DNA from: an uncultured Phascolarctobacterium sp.
Lineage (GTDB): Bacteria; Bacillota; Negativicutes; Acidaminococcales; Acidaminococcaceae
Length of the DNA stretch: 64,000 nucleotides
Reading direction: 5' to 3'
NCBI RefSeq assembly: GCF_934190775.1
Contig: NZ_CAKPTG010000013.1
Span: forward strand, 8,797-72,796
Positions 40,678-50,203 of this stretch are shown piece after piece. How positions within the stretch are numbered: position 1 is the stretch's first letter; each line of letters opens with the position of its first letter. The notes under the pieces were generated by a model. That model made no database searches. It was given only the letters and a program-made list of their open reading frames with translations, and was not told where the DNA came from. Position numbers and translations under genes: made by a program.

Positions 40678-42237
40678 ATGGACGATAAAGAACAAAAATT
40701 CAAAACCTACCGTTCGCTCAGCAACATGCACAACTTCCGCCTGCGCCTGTTTGCGGAGGGCATTCTCACCGGTATCTTGGCCGGCATAGTCATCAGCTTC
40801 TTCCGCTTCGCCCTTTCGGAAATGGAATATCTGCGCGGAGCGCTCTACAATCGTTTGTGGGTGAGCGACTGGAGCATCAACGCCTGCTGGTTCGCCGTGC
40901 TCATAGCCATCGCCTTCATCCTGCACAAGCTCAACTGCATCGAGCCTATGGCGGCAGGCAGCGGCATTCCGCAGGTCAAAGGAGCAATTTTAGGCCTGAT
41001 GAAAATGCGCTGGCTGCACATTCTCTGGGTTAAGCTCACCGCCGGCATCATCGGCATCGGTGCCGGTCTTTCCCTGGGACGCGAAGGCCCTTCCATCCAG
41101 TTGGGCGCAGTAACAGCGCAAGGCATCAGCCGCCTTATGGGCCGCACGCGCATGGAAGAACGTTATCTGCTGACCAGCGGCGCCAGCGCCGGTCTGGCAG
41201 CAGCTTTCAACGCTCCACTAGCCGGTGTAATCTTTGCTTTGGAGGAGCTGCACCGCAACTTTTCCATTATGGTTCTGCTCCCCTCCATGGCGGCAGCCTT
41301 CACTGCGACAATTATTTCCCGCGCTATTTTCGGTCGTGCGACAATTTTTGATATCCCCGACTTACAGCTGCTTCCCATCAGCTATTACGGCATCGTCATT
41401 TTAGTTGCTCTCGCCAGCGGTCTGGCAGGCGTCATTTTTAACTGGGGACTGCTGAACATCGGCCGCTTTTACAGCCTTCCCTGCTTCAAGCGCCCTGTAC
41501 AGAAAATCGCCTTTGCTCTCATCTGCGCCGGTATTTTGGGTTACTTCCTGCCGGAGGTTTTGGGCGGCGGCAACGGTCTGATTAATCATCTGGCAAAAGC
41601 GCCGGTATCGTTACAGCTTCTGCTGCTTTTTCTTGCAGGCAAGCTTATTTTTACGCTCATCAGCTACGGCTGCGGCGTTCCCGGCGGCTTCTTTCTGCCG
41701 ATGCTCGTTATCGGTGCTCTCTGCGGCAGCATCTGCGCTCAGATACTGATTATGTTAGGCTGGATTGAGCCTGCATATGCCACAAATATTATGGTTGTTG
41801 CTATGGCGGCGCTTTTTGCTTCCTCCGTACGCGCGCCCATTACAGGCACTGTGCTGATTATGGAAATGACCGCCAGCTACCAACAGCTGCTTTCGCTGGC
41901 AATTGCCGCTATGGTGGCCTTCGTAATTGCGGAGCTGTGCCACAGCAAGCCCATCTACGAGGAGCTGATGCAGCGCATGCTGCGCAAAAAAGCACCGGAG
42001 CCGGCTGTATTGGAACAGCGCAATGTTATCGAGCTGGTAGTTTGCAGCGGCAGCAGTGTCAGCGGCAAGCTCATCAAGGATATCCCCTGGCCGCCCAACA
42101 CGCTGCTGGTAGATGTCAAACGCGGCGAATCACAGCTCATCCCGGCAGGTGACACTCGCCTGCTCAGCGGCGATTTCATCTATATCCTTACTGCTACCGA
42201 GCATGTAGAAGAGCTCACCAAAATGGTAGAAGAATAA
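40678..42237 (+). CDS. ClC-family chloride/proton antiporter with TrkA_C domain
   Basis: 519 aa. Chloride-site motifs GSGIPQVKG, GREGPSIQLGA (with the gating Glu) and GVPGGFFLPML; inner Tyr near ITGTVLIMEMTASY. Ten or more membrane segments to about 430, then a cytoplasmic TrkA_C-type domain (IELVVCSGSSVSGKLIKDIP, GDTRLLSGDFIYIL). Bacterial ClC exchangers help in acid resistance; those with TrkA_C may sense nucleotides or other ligands. A possible -10 TATAAT lies at 40636-40641. Single-gene unit. Confidence 0.94.
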   Translation: MDDKEQKFKTYRSLSNMHNFRLRLFAEGILTGILAGIVISFFRFALSEMEYLRGALYNRLWVSDWSINACWFAVLIAIAFILHKLNCIEPMAAGSGIPQVKGAILGLMKMRWLHILWVKLTAGIIGIGAGLSLGREGPSIQLGAVTAQGISRLMGRTRMEERYLLTSGASAGLAAAFNAPLAGVIFALEELHRNFSIMVLLPSMAAAFTATIISRAIFGRATIFDIPDLQLLPISYYGIVILVALASGLAGVIFNWGLLNIGRFYSLPCFKRPVQKIAFALICAGILGYFLPEVLGGGNGLINHLAKAPVSLQLLLLFLAGKLIFTLISYGCGVPGGFFLPMLVIGALCGSICAQILIMLGWIEPAYATNIMVVAMAALFASSVRAPITGTVLIMEMTASYQQLLSLAIAAMVAFVIAELCHSKPIYEELMQRMLRKKAPEPAVLEQRNVIELVVCSGSSVSGKLIKDIPWPPNTLLVDVKRGESQLIPAGDTRLLSGDFIYILTATEHVEELTKMVEE

Positions 42238-42320
42238 TTATATAGCGGATCAAAAAACGAGACTAGGACAAAACCAATTTCGACAAATCAAAGAATCACT
42301 AGAGTTTAATTTTTCACACT

Positions 42321-42404
42321 AAAAAACCAGCGGATATTTACTTGACGGTAAACTTCCACTGGTTTTTCTGTTCAAGGCTGGGCTTTGTCCCAGCCTCTAT
42401 TTTT
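42321..42404. terminator. Terminators between the convergent ClC and desulfidase genes
   Basis: First stem AAAAACCAG.GGA/TCC.CTGGTTTTT (42322-42367), with T-runs on both strands. A second stem AGGCTGGG/CCCAGCCT (42375-42396) is followed by CTATTTTTT on the plus strand. Confidence 0.8.
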
Positions 42405-42410
42405 TGCCTA

Positions 42411-43670
42411 TTACAGGCCAAGCATTACATCAATAATTTCTTTATCGGTTTCTACCATGCCCTGACTGGCAATTTTGCCGACTGCAGCAATGGTTTCATC
42501 GGCAGTATTTTGAACAATACCATCACCGCCGGCAAAGTTACGTTCTGCCACGGACATATCAACGCCCATCAGACCGCCTTCAACAGCCATAGCAATTTTA
42601 GCTGCGCAGGAGGATTTTGCACCGTCGCAGATAATACCGCTGTTGATAGCCAAAGCATTTTCTACAGCATGCTCAATCTGGTCATCAGTGCAGTCATACA
42701 GGAAAGCAATTGCCGCACCGGCACCGCAGCCTGCGCTGATAGCACCACAGTAAGCGGACAGCTTACCGATACCCTGCTTCAGGTAAATGGTAACAAGGTC
42801 GCTCAGCAGTACTGCACGCAGCATTTTTTCTTCGCCTGCAGCCAATGCATGTGCATAAACAACAACAGGAACAGAAGCGGTAATACCCTGGTTGCCGCTG
42901 CCGGAGGTAATTACTACCGGAAGCTCGCAGCCGTTCATACGCGCGTCACTGCCTGCAGCAGCGCTGGCACGCGCGCGGATACGCAGGCTGTCCGGGTCGC
43001 GGCGCAGCAAAATCTTGCCGATGCTTGCACCGTAATCATTTGTCAGGCCTTCCTTGGAAATAGCCATATTGAAATCAATCTGGCGCTGCAGCAAATGCTT
43101 AACATTATCTAAAGGCATATTGCGGGCCGCATCGAGAACGTCCTCGATTCTCCACAGGCTCTTAGCCTCTTCTTCTGCAGGCACAATCGGTTTTTCCAAA
43201 ACGGTAACACCATTTTTCTTAATGCAGGTAACATTAGTGTGGTCCGTACGAATAGTTACCTCGGCATTATTGCCACCGGCTGCCAGGAAAATGCGGATAT
43301 AGAAAATATCCGGTTCTTCGGAAACGTGAATATTAATCTTGCCGGATTCAGCCAGCGCCTTAATTTCAGCCTTTTCCTCTTGGTTGATATACGCCAGAAC
43401 CTCCAGCTGACGCTCAGAATGAGCAGCAACAACACCAGCAGCGCAGGCAACCTCAATTCCCTTCATCTTGTTGGTGTTCGGAACAACAACGCTCTTAACG
43501 TTTTTTATAATGTTACGGCTAACCCAGATTTCAATTTGCTCCGGAAAAGCTCCTAATTGCTCGCGGCATACAGCAGCACAATAAGCAATGGCAATCGGCT
43601 CGGTACAGCCCATGGCGGGAATAAGCTCCTCCGCCAGCGCCTCCTCATAAACAGCATATTTATTTTGCAT
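42411..43670 (-). CDS. L-cysteine desulfidase / UPF0597 (CyuA-like) protein
   Basis: 419 aa from ATG 43670, preceded by TTTTGGAGGATGTGCTT; the frame is open further upstream but without such a site. Family landmarks: ELIPAMGCTEPIAIAYCAA near the N-terminus, NTNKMKGIEVACAAGVV, SGSGNQGITASVPVV, AGCGAGAAIAFLYDC and ICDGAKSSCAAKIAMAVEGG. The three spaced cysteine motifs match the Fe-S site of this serine-dehydratase-related family. It breaks L-cysteine into pyruvate, ammonia and sulfide in the cytoplasm. No transporter partner is adjacent. Confidence 0.92.
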   Translation of the reverse strand: MQNKYAVYEEALAEELIPAMGCTEPIAIAYCAAVCREQLGAFPEQIEIWVSRNIIKNVKSVVVPNTNKMKGIEVACAAGVVAAHSERQLEVLAYINQEEKAEIKALAESGKINIHVSEEPDIFYIRIFLAAGGNNAEVTIRTDHTNVTCIKKNGVTVLEKPIVPAEEEAKSLWRIEDVLDAARNMPLDNVKHLLQRQIDFNMAISKEGLTNDYGASIGKILLRRDPDSLRIRARASAAAGSDARMNGCELPVVITSGSGNQGITASVPVVVYAHALAAGEEKMLRAVLLSDLVTIYLKQGIGKLSAYCGAISAGCGAGAAIAFLYDCTDDQIEHAVENALAINSGIICDGAKSSCAAKIAMAVEGGLMGVDMSVAERNFAGGDGIVQNTADETIAAVGKIASQGMVETDKEIIDVMLGL

Positions 43671-43871
43671 AAGCACATCCTCCAAAATTCGGCTGCGTTC
43701 CCTCACAGCCTGATATTTTTCCGGAAGCATTATTGCCTAAAGCTTCCGACAATTCATTATATATTGTAAATCAAAAGCAGCTTTCAGGCAAGTGCTTATA
43801 TCACATAATAATAAAGGACTGCAGCCCTCAAGCTCCAGTCCTCATGAAACAACGTCACTAAGCGTTGTTTT

Positions 43872-45161
43872 TTACATTTTAATTTTTGCTTCTTCTGCCA
43901 GCTTCGGTCCGTACTCGCCGAAATCGAAGGTAGCAAAATAATCTGCCGGTGTTTCCGCACGGCGAATCATTTTCACACTGCCGTCCTCCTGCAGCAGCAG
44001 CTCTGCACTGCGCAGCTTGCCGTTATAGTTGTAGCCCATGGAGAAGCCATGTGCACCGGCATCATGGATAAAGAGCAGATCGCCGATATTAATTTCCGGC
44101 AGCATTCTGTCAACAGCGAATTTATCGTTGTTCTCGCACAAACCGCCGGTTACATCATACTTATGGTCGCAGGGAGCGTTTTCCTTGCCCATAACGGTAA
44201 TATGATGATAGGAACCATAGATAGCAGGACGCATCAGGTTAGCAGCGCAGGCATCACAGCCGATATATTCTTTATAAATATGCTTTTGGTGAATAGCGGT
44301 AGTTACCAACGCGCCATTCGGTGCCAGCATGTAACGGCCAAGCTCGGTGAACAGCTTAACATCACCCATGCCTGCGGGTACAAGCACTTCTTCAAACACC
44401 TTACGTACACCTTCGCCAATTGCCAGTACATCGTTATCCTGCTGCTCCGGCTTGTAGGCAATGCCGATACCGCCGCTGAGGTTGATGAAAGAGATATGCG
44501 CACCGGTTTTTTCCTTAAGCTCTACTGCCAGCTCAAACAGAATACGTGCCAGCTCCGGATAGTATTCGTTAGTAACGGTATTAGAAGCCAGGAATGCATG
44601 AATACCGAAATTCTTTACGCCCTTGCTCTTGAGAATTTTATAAGCTTCGATAATCTGCTCATGAGTCATACCGTATTTTGCATCGCCAGGGTTATCCATA
44701 ATATTGTTGGCAATGGCAAAATGTCCGCCGGGATTATAACGGCAGCAAACAGTCTCCGGAATATCGGCAACCTTTTCCAAAAAGTCGATATGAGTAATAT
44801 CATCCAGATTGATGGTTACATTCAATTTACGCGCCAGTTTGAAATCCTCTGCCGGTGTTGCATTGGAGGAGAACATAATCTCGCTCTCCTTAAAGCCTAC
44901 GGCATCGCTCATCTGCAGCTCTGTATAGGAGGAGCAGTCGGCACCGCAGCCCTCTTCGCGCAGGATTTGCAGCAGATAGGGGTTAGGAGTAGCCTTTACT
45001 GCGAAATATTCTTTAAAGTCCTTGTTCCAGGAAAAAGCCTTGTTCACCAGACGCGCGGTGCGACGGATGCCGGCCTCATCATACAGATGGAACGGAGTAG
45101 GATATTGAGAAACGATTTTTTCTAATTGTTCTTTAGTAACAAACGGAATTTTCTTAGACAT
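43872..45161 (-). CDS. lysA: Diaminopimelate decarboxylase family protein
   Basis: 429 aa. PLP lysine in KEYFAVKATPNPYLL; INLSGGIGIAYKPEQQD supplies the phosphate-binding glycines; GCDACAANLMRPAIYGSYHH and TGGLCENNDKF match the active-site Cys and Glu/Asn region of type III PLP decarboxylases. The closest role is LysA (meso-DAP to lysine). Some relatives in this class act on lysine or ornithine to make the polyamines that decorate peptidoglycan, so the substrate deserves care. Its start overlaps the stop of the TrmB-type regulator gene by 8 bases. Confidence 0.88.
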   Translation of the reverse strand: MSKKIPFVTKEQLEKIVSQYPTPFHLYDEAGIRRTARLVNKAFSWNKDFKEYFAVKATPNPYLLQILREEGCGADCSSYTELQMSDAVGFKESEIMFSSNATPAEDFKLARKLNVTINLDDITHIDFLEKVADIPETVCCRYNPGGHFAIANNIMDNPGDAKYGMTHEQIIEAYKILKSKGVKNFGIHAFLASNTVTNEYYPELARILFELAVELKEKTGAHISFINLSGGIGIAYKPEQQDNDVLAIGEGVRKVFEEVLVPAGMGDVKLFTELGRYMLAPNGALVTTAIHQKHIYKEYIGCDACAANLMRPAIYGSYHHITVMGKENAPCDHKYDVTGGLCENNDKFAVDRMLPEINIGDLLFIHDAGAHGFSMGYNYNGKLRSAELLLQEDGSVKMIRRAETPADYFATFDFGEYGPKLAEEAKIKM

Positions 45162-45861
45162 TTATATCACCTTTCTGTAATTTAATCAGCGCAATTTCAT
45201 TCTGCAGCGCTTCCTTAAATAAATCAACTAAATTGCGTTTGCAGGAATACAAACAGGTTGAATCCTCATCATCCTGTAAATCTCCCGTCAAAACAGTGTG
45301 TGAATCTGCAATCAGACGAATCTGCTCGCTTTGCTTATTGGTACCGTAGCAGATTGCTCCCGGCAAAGAAAAGTACTTATCACCGATAACTACTACCTTC
45401 AGCCCTCGCTGCAAAGCAGCCTGCAGCTCTGGCAGCAGCAGCTCCAGCATTCTGCTGTTAGCTGACAGATAAATTCTTGCCTGTGCCTGACGCACGGTAT
45501 TGCGCATTTTATTTATAATCTCTTGCGCACCCTTGATGGTGATATACCCCTCAGGTTCATTGTTCAGCACCGGCAGCTGTTGGAGTATATCTTTTTTTAT
45601 CTCCTCCAGACAACTGATTTTGTTGCTGCAAAACTCAGCAGCAGGCACCGGAGTATAGCGCGTTACCTTGCCCTCCTCCAGCACATAAGCCGCACCCTTA
45701 TCCACCAGACCTGCCAGCGCAGTATAGGTGTTAGAGCGCGAAATGCCGGTCTGCTTAGCTGCTTCGTAGCCGGTCATCTGACCGGACTTCAGCAGCAGCA
45801 CATACAGCGTTGCTTCCTGCTTTGTTAAGTTAAAATTAGTAAGACCTTCAATTAAATTCAT
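45154..45861 (-). CDS. TrmB-family transcriptional regulator
   Basis: 235 aa. N-terminal TrmB winged helix (LTKQEATLYVLLLKSGQMTG, ISRSNTYTALAGLVDKG), then a PLD-like C-terminal regulator domain (ARIYLSANSRMLELLLPELQ, GLKVVVIGDK). TrmB proteins are best known from archaea as sugar sensors; bacterial ones are scattered. The overlap with lysA makes co-transcription certain if both are expressed, suggesting control of lysine or polyamine supply. Confidence 0.88.
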   Translation of the reverse strand: MNLIEGLTNFNLTKQEATLYVLLLKSGQMTGYEAAKQTGISRSNTYTALAGLVDKGAAYVLEEGKVTRYTPVPAAEFCSNKISCLEEIKKDILQQLPVLNNEPEGYITIKGAQEIINKMRNTVRQAQARIYLSANSRMLELLLPELQAALQRGLKVVVIGDKYFSLPGAICYGTNKQSEQIRLIADSHTVLTGDLQDDEDSTCLYSCKRNLVDLFKEALQNEIALIKLQKGDINV

Positions 45862-46069
45862 AAAACCCTCATTCAGCTCTTCAGCTTTTTCGACGGAACA
45901 ATTTAAAGCTTTAGTCGCATTTTCTTATTATTGTTCCTGTTTAAGAACACTATACTACGATTCAGACGAGTTGTCAATAGCTAACTGACGATTTTTTTAT
46001 ATTTTTCACACGCAAAAAAACGGAGATAACAGTAATTTAATCCGTTATCTCCGTCTAATGTTTTCAGTT

Positions 46070-47116
46070 TTAGTTTCTGTCAAAAACCATTACTCTGTCA
46101 AAGTCCAGGTATACCTTGGAGCCATCAGGAATCGCATCAATGTCAGCACCCTTAACGATAACGCGAATGTCATGGCCATGAACATTTACACGATAGTCTA
46201 CTGCATCACCCAGGTAGAAGCGGTGAGTTACCTGACCTTCCATCTGGCCGCCGCTAAGGGACATGGTAATGTTCTCCGGACGTACAGCAATAGTAGCATC
46301 GCCGGTAACCTTAGCAGTATTCGGGAAGGAAACATTGCTGCCCTTAATGAATACTCTGTCACCCTTAACCTCGCCATCGATAAAGTTAACAAGACCAATG
46401 AAGTCAGCAACCATTTTGTTGGCAGGCTTAGTGTAGATTTCGTGCGGCGCACCGATTTGTTGTACAACGCCAGCGCTCATTACTACTACGCGGTCGCTCA
46501 TTGCCATTGCTTCGCCCTGGTCATGAGTTACATACACAACGGTAATGCCCAGCTCCTTTTGAATAGCCAGGATTTCGAAACGCATAGATTCACGCAGCTT
46601 AGCATCCAGGTTGGAAAGAGGCTCGTCCAACAGCAGCAGGCCGGGCTGTGCTACCAATGCACGTGCCAAAGCAACACGCTGTTGCTGACCGCCGGACAGC
46701 TGATGCGGATAGCGCTTGCTGTATTCACCCAGATGAACCAGCTCGAGCATCTTCTGTACGCGCGCCTCACGCTCCTGTTTATCTACCTTTTGAATTTTCA
46801 GCGGATAGCCTACATTTTCAGCAACAGTCATATGCGGCCAAACTGCATAGGATTGGAATACCATGCCGATATCACGTTTTTCCGGTGGAGCAAAGCTGCC
46901 CTTAATGGAAGAGCTTACGCAATGGTCGCCGATATAAATCTCACCTTCGGTAGCACGCTCAAAGCCTGCAATCATACGCAGGGTAGTGGTTTTACCGCAA
47001 CCGGAAGGACCGAGGATGGAAACAAATTCGCCATCCTTTACAACTAAATCAAAATCGTTTACAGCAGTTACAGCGCCGAAACGTTTAAATACATGCTCAA
47101 TTCTTACCTCAGCCAT
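46070..47116 (-). CDS. ABC transporter ATPase (FbpC/PotA type)
   Basis: 348 aa. Walker A GPSGCGKTTTLRMIAGFE, Q-loop VFQSYAVWPHMTVAEN, signature LSGGQQQRVALARAL, Walker B LLLDEPLSNLDAKLRE and switch His in VYVTHDQGEAMA. A C-terminal TOBE domain (TIAVRPENITMS) marks the ferric/polyamine/phosphonate group. Last gene of a three-gene unit; it starts 17 bases after the permease stop. It powers import of the ligand bound by the lipoprotein encoded at 48937. Confidence 0.94.
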   Translation of the reverse strand: MAEVRIEHVFKRFGAVTAVNDFDLVVKDGEFVSILGPSGCGKTTTLRMIAGFERATEGEIYIGDHCVSSSIKGSFAPPEKRDIGMVFQSYAVWPHMTVAENVGYPLKIQKVDKQEREARVQKMLELVHLGEYSKRYPHQLSGGQQQRVALARALVAQPGLLLLDEPLSNLDAKLRESMRFEILAIQKELGITVVYVTHDQGEAMAMSDRVVVMSAGVVQQIGAPHEIYTKPANKMVADFIGLVNFIDGEVKGDRVFIKGSNVSFPNTAKVTGDATIAVRPENITMSLSGGQMEGQVTHRFYLGDAVDYRVNVHGHDIRVIVKGADIDAIPDGSKVYLDFDRVMVFDRN

Positions 47117-47133
47117 TTATTACACTCCTTTAA

Positions 47134-48801
47134 TTAAATACCTACGTTACCTTTGGAAACCTTGTTCAGAATCAGGTTACCAATCAAAACAATCAGCAGA
47201 ATGATTACAGAAAGCACAGAAGCGTTCTGCGTATCTGCATAGGTCTGCAGTTCATACAGCAATACGCCGATGGTCTTGGTGTCACTGCCATACAGGAGCA
47301 AGGACATAGTCAGCTCGTAGAAGGACGGCATGAAAATCAGGAACCAGCCGGCAACTATGGACGGTGCAATAAGCGGCATGATGATATCCTTGCAGCAGCG
47401 CAGCCAGCTGGCACCGGAGTTCAGTGCAGCCTCCTCCAGAGAGATGTGCACCTGGCTCAGCGAAGCAGCGATAGTACGCACAGACATCGTCATGTATTTT
47501 ACCAGATAAGCAACTACCATAATCCACATCGTGGAATACAGGTTCAAACCAAAATTACCGCTGAAGGTAATAATCAAAGCCAGCGCAATAACGATGGACG
47601 GGGTACTGCCACCGATTACTACCAGCAAATCCGGCAGGCTACGGCCTTTGATTTTGGTTTTAACTGCAAGATAAGCAATAAAGATAGAAATGAGTGTGCC
47701 GATGCAGGCAGCAATAACAGCGTAAACAACGGAATTCCAAACACTTTCCATGTACTGGGAGCTGGTGATAACCGGAATCCAGGCATCAAAGCCCAGGTTA
47801 TCCAGACCAATCGGCTTGGACAGGGTAATAATCAAGCTTGTAAGCACGATGGAGCCCAGCGGAATGATAATGGAAATCATGCTGTAAGCGCCAACCAGGC
47901 AGAAGCAGGGCCATTTCCATTTACCCAGCTCAACAATGTTCGGACGGGTGCTCTTACCACTGATAGTGGTGTAATCCTTTTTACCAACCATCCAGGTCAT
48001 ACCGAACAGCAGGATGTTAGCCAGGAACATCAGGGAAGCAGCCAGCGCCGTAGCATCACGTACGCCCGCAGTATCGCCCATGTAAATATAGGTTACGATA
48101 CGCGTGGTCATTACCTCAATGTTACCGGGCATACCTACGATAGCAGGGATACCAAAGCAGCTGCCGGCAGCAATAAATACCAGCAAACCGCCAGCCAGAA
48201 TGGACGGAGCCATCAGAGGCAGGGTAACGTCAAAAACGGTACGCATCGGAGAAGCACCGCTGACACGAGCAGCCTCTTCCAAGGTCGGATCCATTTTCTC
48301 CATAGCACGGGAAATGGTGATGAAAGCAAAGGGAGAGTAGAACAAAGTCAGTACCCAACCTAAGCCGGCCATAGTATAAATGTCAAAGGGTGCTGTCTCC
48401 AGACCAAAGACAAATTTAAGAATCTCGTTCAAATAACCTACACTGGGGTTCAGCAGCTGTACCCAGGCAATAGCGCCTACATACGGCGGAATCATGTAGC
48501 TGGATACCAGCAGAGTACGGTAGATTTTCTTACCGGGCATATCAGTACGGCCAACAAGCCAGGCCAGCGGGAAGGTGATCAGCACGCTGACAATCATAAC
48601 ACCCAAAGAAAGCTCGATTGTATTCGTCAACGCACGCCAGTTGACATCCTGGCTATATACATTGCGATAGTTTTCCAAGTTAATTGCGCCATCCAGCATG
48701 ATGCTGTCATACAGCAGAATTCCCATAGGGAAGATAACAAAGTATAAAAGCAACAGCACGGAGATAGCGATAACAATAAATTTACTGTTTATTCTTGACA
48801 T
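47134..48801 (-). CDS. Fused ABC permease (FbpB type)
   Basis: 555 aa with about twelve membrane segments in two halves, each with an EAA loop: LEEAARVSGASPMRTVFDVT around residue 176 and LEEAALNSGASWLRCCKDII around residue 450. Such fused permeases are typical of ferric-ion and 2-aminoethylphosphonate systems. It forms the channel for the ATPase downstream and the binding protein upstream. Confidence 0.94.
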   Translation of the reverse strand: MSRINSKFIVIAISVLLLLYFVIFPMGILLYDSIMLDGAINLENYRNVYSQDVNWRALTNTIELSLGVMIVSVLITFPLAWLVGRTDMPGKKIYRTLLVSSYMIPPYVGAIAWVQLLNPSVGYLNEILKFVFGLETAPFDIYTMAGLGWVLTLFYSPFAFITISRAMEKMDPTLEEAARVSGASPMRTVFDVTLPLMAPSILAGGLLVFIAAGSCFGIPAIVGMPGNIEVMTTRIVTYIYMGDTAGVRDATALAASLMFLANILLFGMTWMVGKKDYTTISGKSTRPNIVELGKWKWPCFCLVGAYSMISIIIPLGSIVLTSLIITLSKPIGLDNLGFDAWIPVITSSQYMESVWNSVVYAVIAACIGTLISIFIAYLAVKTKIKGRSLPDLLVVIGGSTPSIVIALALIITFSGNFGLNLYSTMWIMVVAYLVKYMTMSVRTIAASLSQVHISLEEAALNSGASWLRCCKDIIMPLIAPSIVAGWFLIFMPSFYELTMSLLLYGSDTKTIGVLLYELQTYADTQNASVLSVIILLIVLIGNLILNKVSKGNVGI

Positions 48802-48877
48802 AGAACGCTTCTTTCTCCTTTTTTAATACCTCAGAGCAATACCAAAAGCAAATTTTTGGCCCCTCTTTATTGAGCAG

Positions 48878-48910
48878 AAAACAGGGATGGCCTAAAAGGT
48901 CTCCCTGTTT
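48878..48910 (-). promoter_or_regulatory. Intercistronic hairpin between binding protein and permease genes
   Basis: AAACAGGGA/TCCCTGTTT stem around a 14-15 base loop, no strong T-run. Such hairpins protect the binding-protein mRNA or partly stop transcription, giving excess binding protein over permease. Confidence 0.6.
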
Positions 48911-48936
48911 CCGCTATAATTTAACTTAGCAACGCA

Positions 48937-49974
48937 TTATTTATCCATAACTCTCTTACGGAATTCTTCTTTGATTTGAGCATTGTTGTTAGCCAGTTTC
49001 TGCCAATCAACTTTAATTCTGCCCTCAACAATTTTCTTGGTTTCTTCAGCACCGGTCGGAGCAGAAACGTCGCCGCGTACGGAGTGCATCCAGCCCTTAA
49101 CAACTGCCTGCTGGCCTTCTTTGGACAGCCACCAGTCAACCAAAGCTTTTGCACCTTCAGGATTCTTGGTTTCCTTGAAAATAGCGATTGGGGAAGGAAC
49201 GTTGATTACGCCATCGGTCGGATAAACAATCTTCAGAGGCTCTTTCTTGGTGTTAGCCAGCTTCAGAATGTTTTCTTCCAGAATCATTACAGCTGCATAT
49301 TCGCCGGTCAACAGCTTGTTTTGAATAGCGGAGTTACCTTCTTCAACGCGCAGGCCGTTAGCTTTCAGTTTATCGAAATATTCCCAGCCATATTTGTCAG
49401 CCAGAGCGCCAACTGCTACATAAGCAGTACCGGACAGCATCGGGTTCGGCATTGCGATTTTGCCTTTCCATTTCGGATCGGTCAGATCAGTCCAGTTTTT
49501 CGGAGCTTCTTCCGGTTTCAGCTTATTGGAGTTATAAGCAATAATCATATTGGAGATACGAACGCCATACCAGTTACCATCTTTGTCTTTTTCACTGATA
49601 ACGTTAGCATCTTCTTTGGATTTATACGGTAACAGCAAGCCTTGCTCCTGCAGTTTCAGGTAGTAGGAAGGATCAGCAACCATCAGAACGTCTGCAGCAA
49701 TCTTTTTAGCTTTGATTTCGCCGGTAATCTTGGTGATTACTTTTTCGGTACCACCCTGGAACCAGTTAACCTTCATATCGGGGAAAGCCTTTGCTACGTT
49801 AGGTTTGCACATATTGTCGATAATATCAGGATAAATAGAGGTATAAACCATCAAGCTGCCTTTTACGCCAGCAGCCTTATTGTCTGCTTTTTTGTCGCCG
49901 CCGCCGCAGCCAGCCAAAGCTACAGATAAAGCCAACATTGCTGCTGCACCAAGCATCCATTTAGATTTTTTCAT
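48937..49974 (-). CDS. Ferric-type ABC substrate-binding lipoprotein
   Basis: 345 aa from ATG 49974 (AAGGAG nine bases upstream; other ATGs at 49980 and 49998 fit worse). Lipobox LAGCGGG. Type II periplasmic binding fold of the FbpA/AfuA group: VYTSIYPDIIDNMCKPN, ADVLMVADPSYYLKLQEQG, WTDLTDPKWKGKIAMPNP and FKETKNPEGAKALVDWW. Ligand is most often ferric iron, alternatively a phosphonate or similar anion. First gene of the three-gene import unit. Confidence 0.93.
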   Translation of the reverse strand: MKKSKWMLGAAAMLALSVALAGCGGGDKKADNKAAGVKGSLMVYTSIYPDIIDNMCKPNVAKAFPDMKVNWFQGGTEKVITKITGEIKAKKIAADVLMVADPSYYLKLQEQGLLLPYKSKEDANVISEKDKDGNWYGVRISNMIIAYNSNKLKPEEAPKNWTDLTDPKWKGKIAMPNPMLSGTAYVAVGALADKYGWEYFDKLKANGLRVEEGNSAIQNKLLTGEYAAVMILEENILKLANTKKEPLKIVYPTDGVINVPSPIAIFKETKNPEGAKALVDWWLSKEGQQAVVKGWMHSVRGDVSAPTGAEETKKIVEGRIKVDWQKLANNNAQIKEEFRKRVMDK

Positions 49975-50203
49975 TTGCATACACTCCTTTTTTTGCATCG
50001 TCGTTGAAAATTATATTTTAGTGTGTTCCCATTCTACACCCATATTTGATAAATTCGTTGCAGGTCAGTTTTTACCTGCTTACACTTTACATTATTTTTA
50101 CAAATAATTAACTTTTTGTGTCACTTTGACATTTATTAAAAGGACATTCCACCACTATATTACATTTGACATTTTTTGTCCTACATGGACCTTTAACGTC
50201 CCA

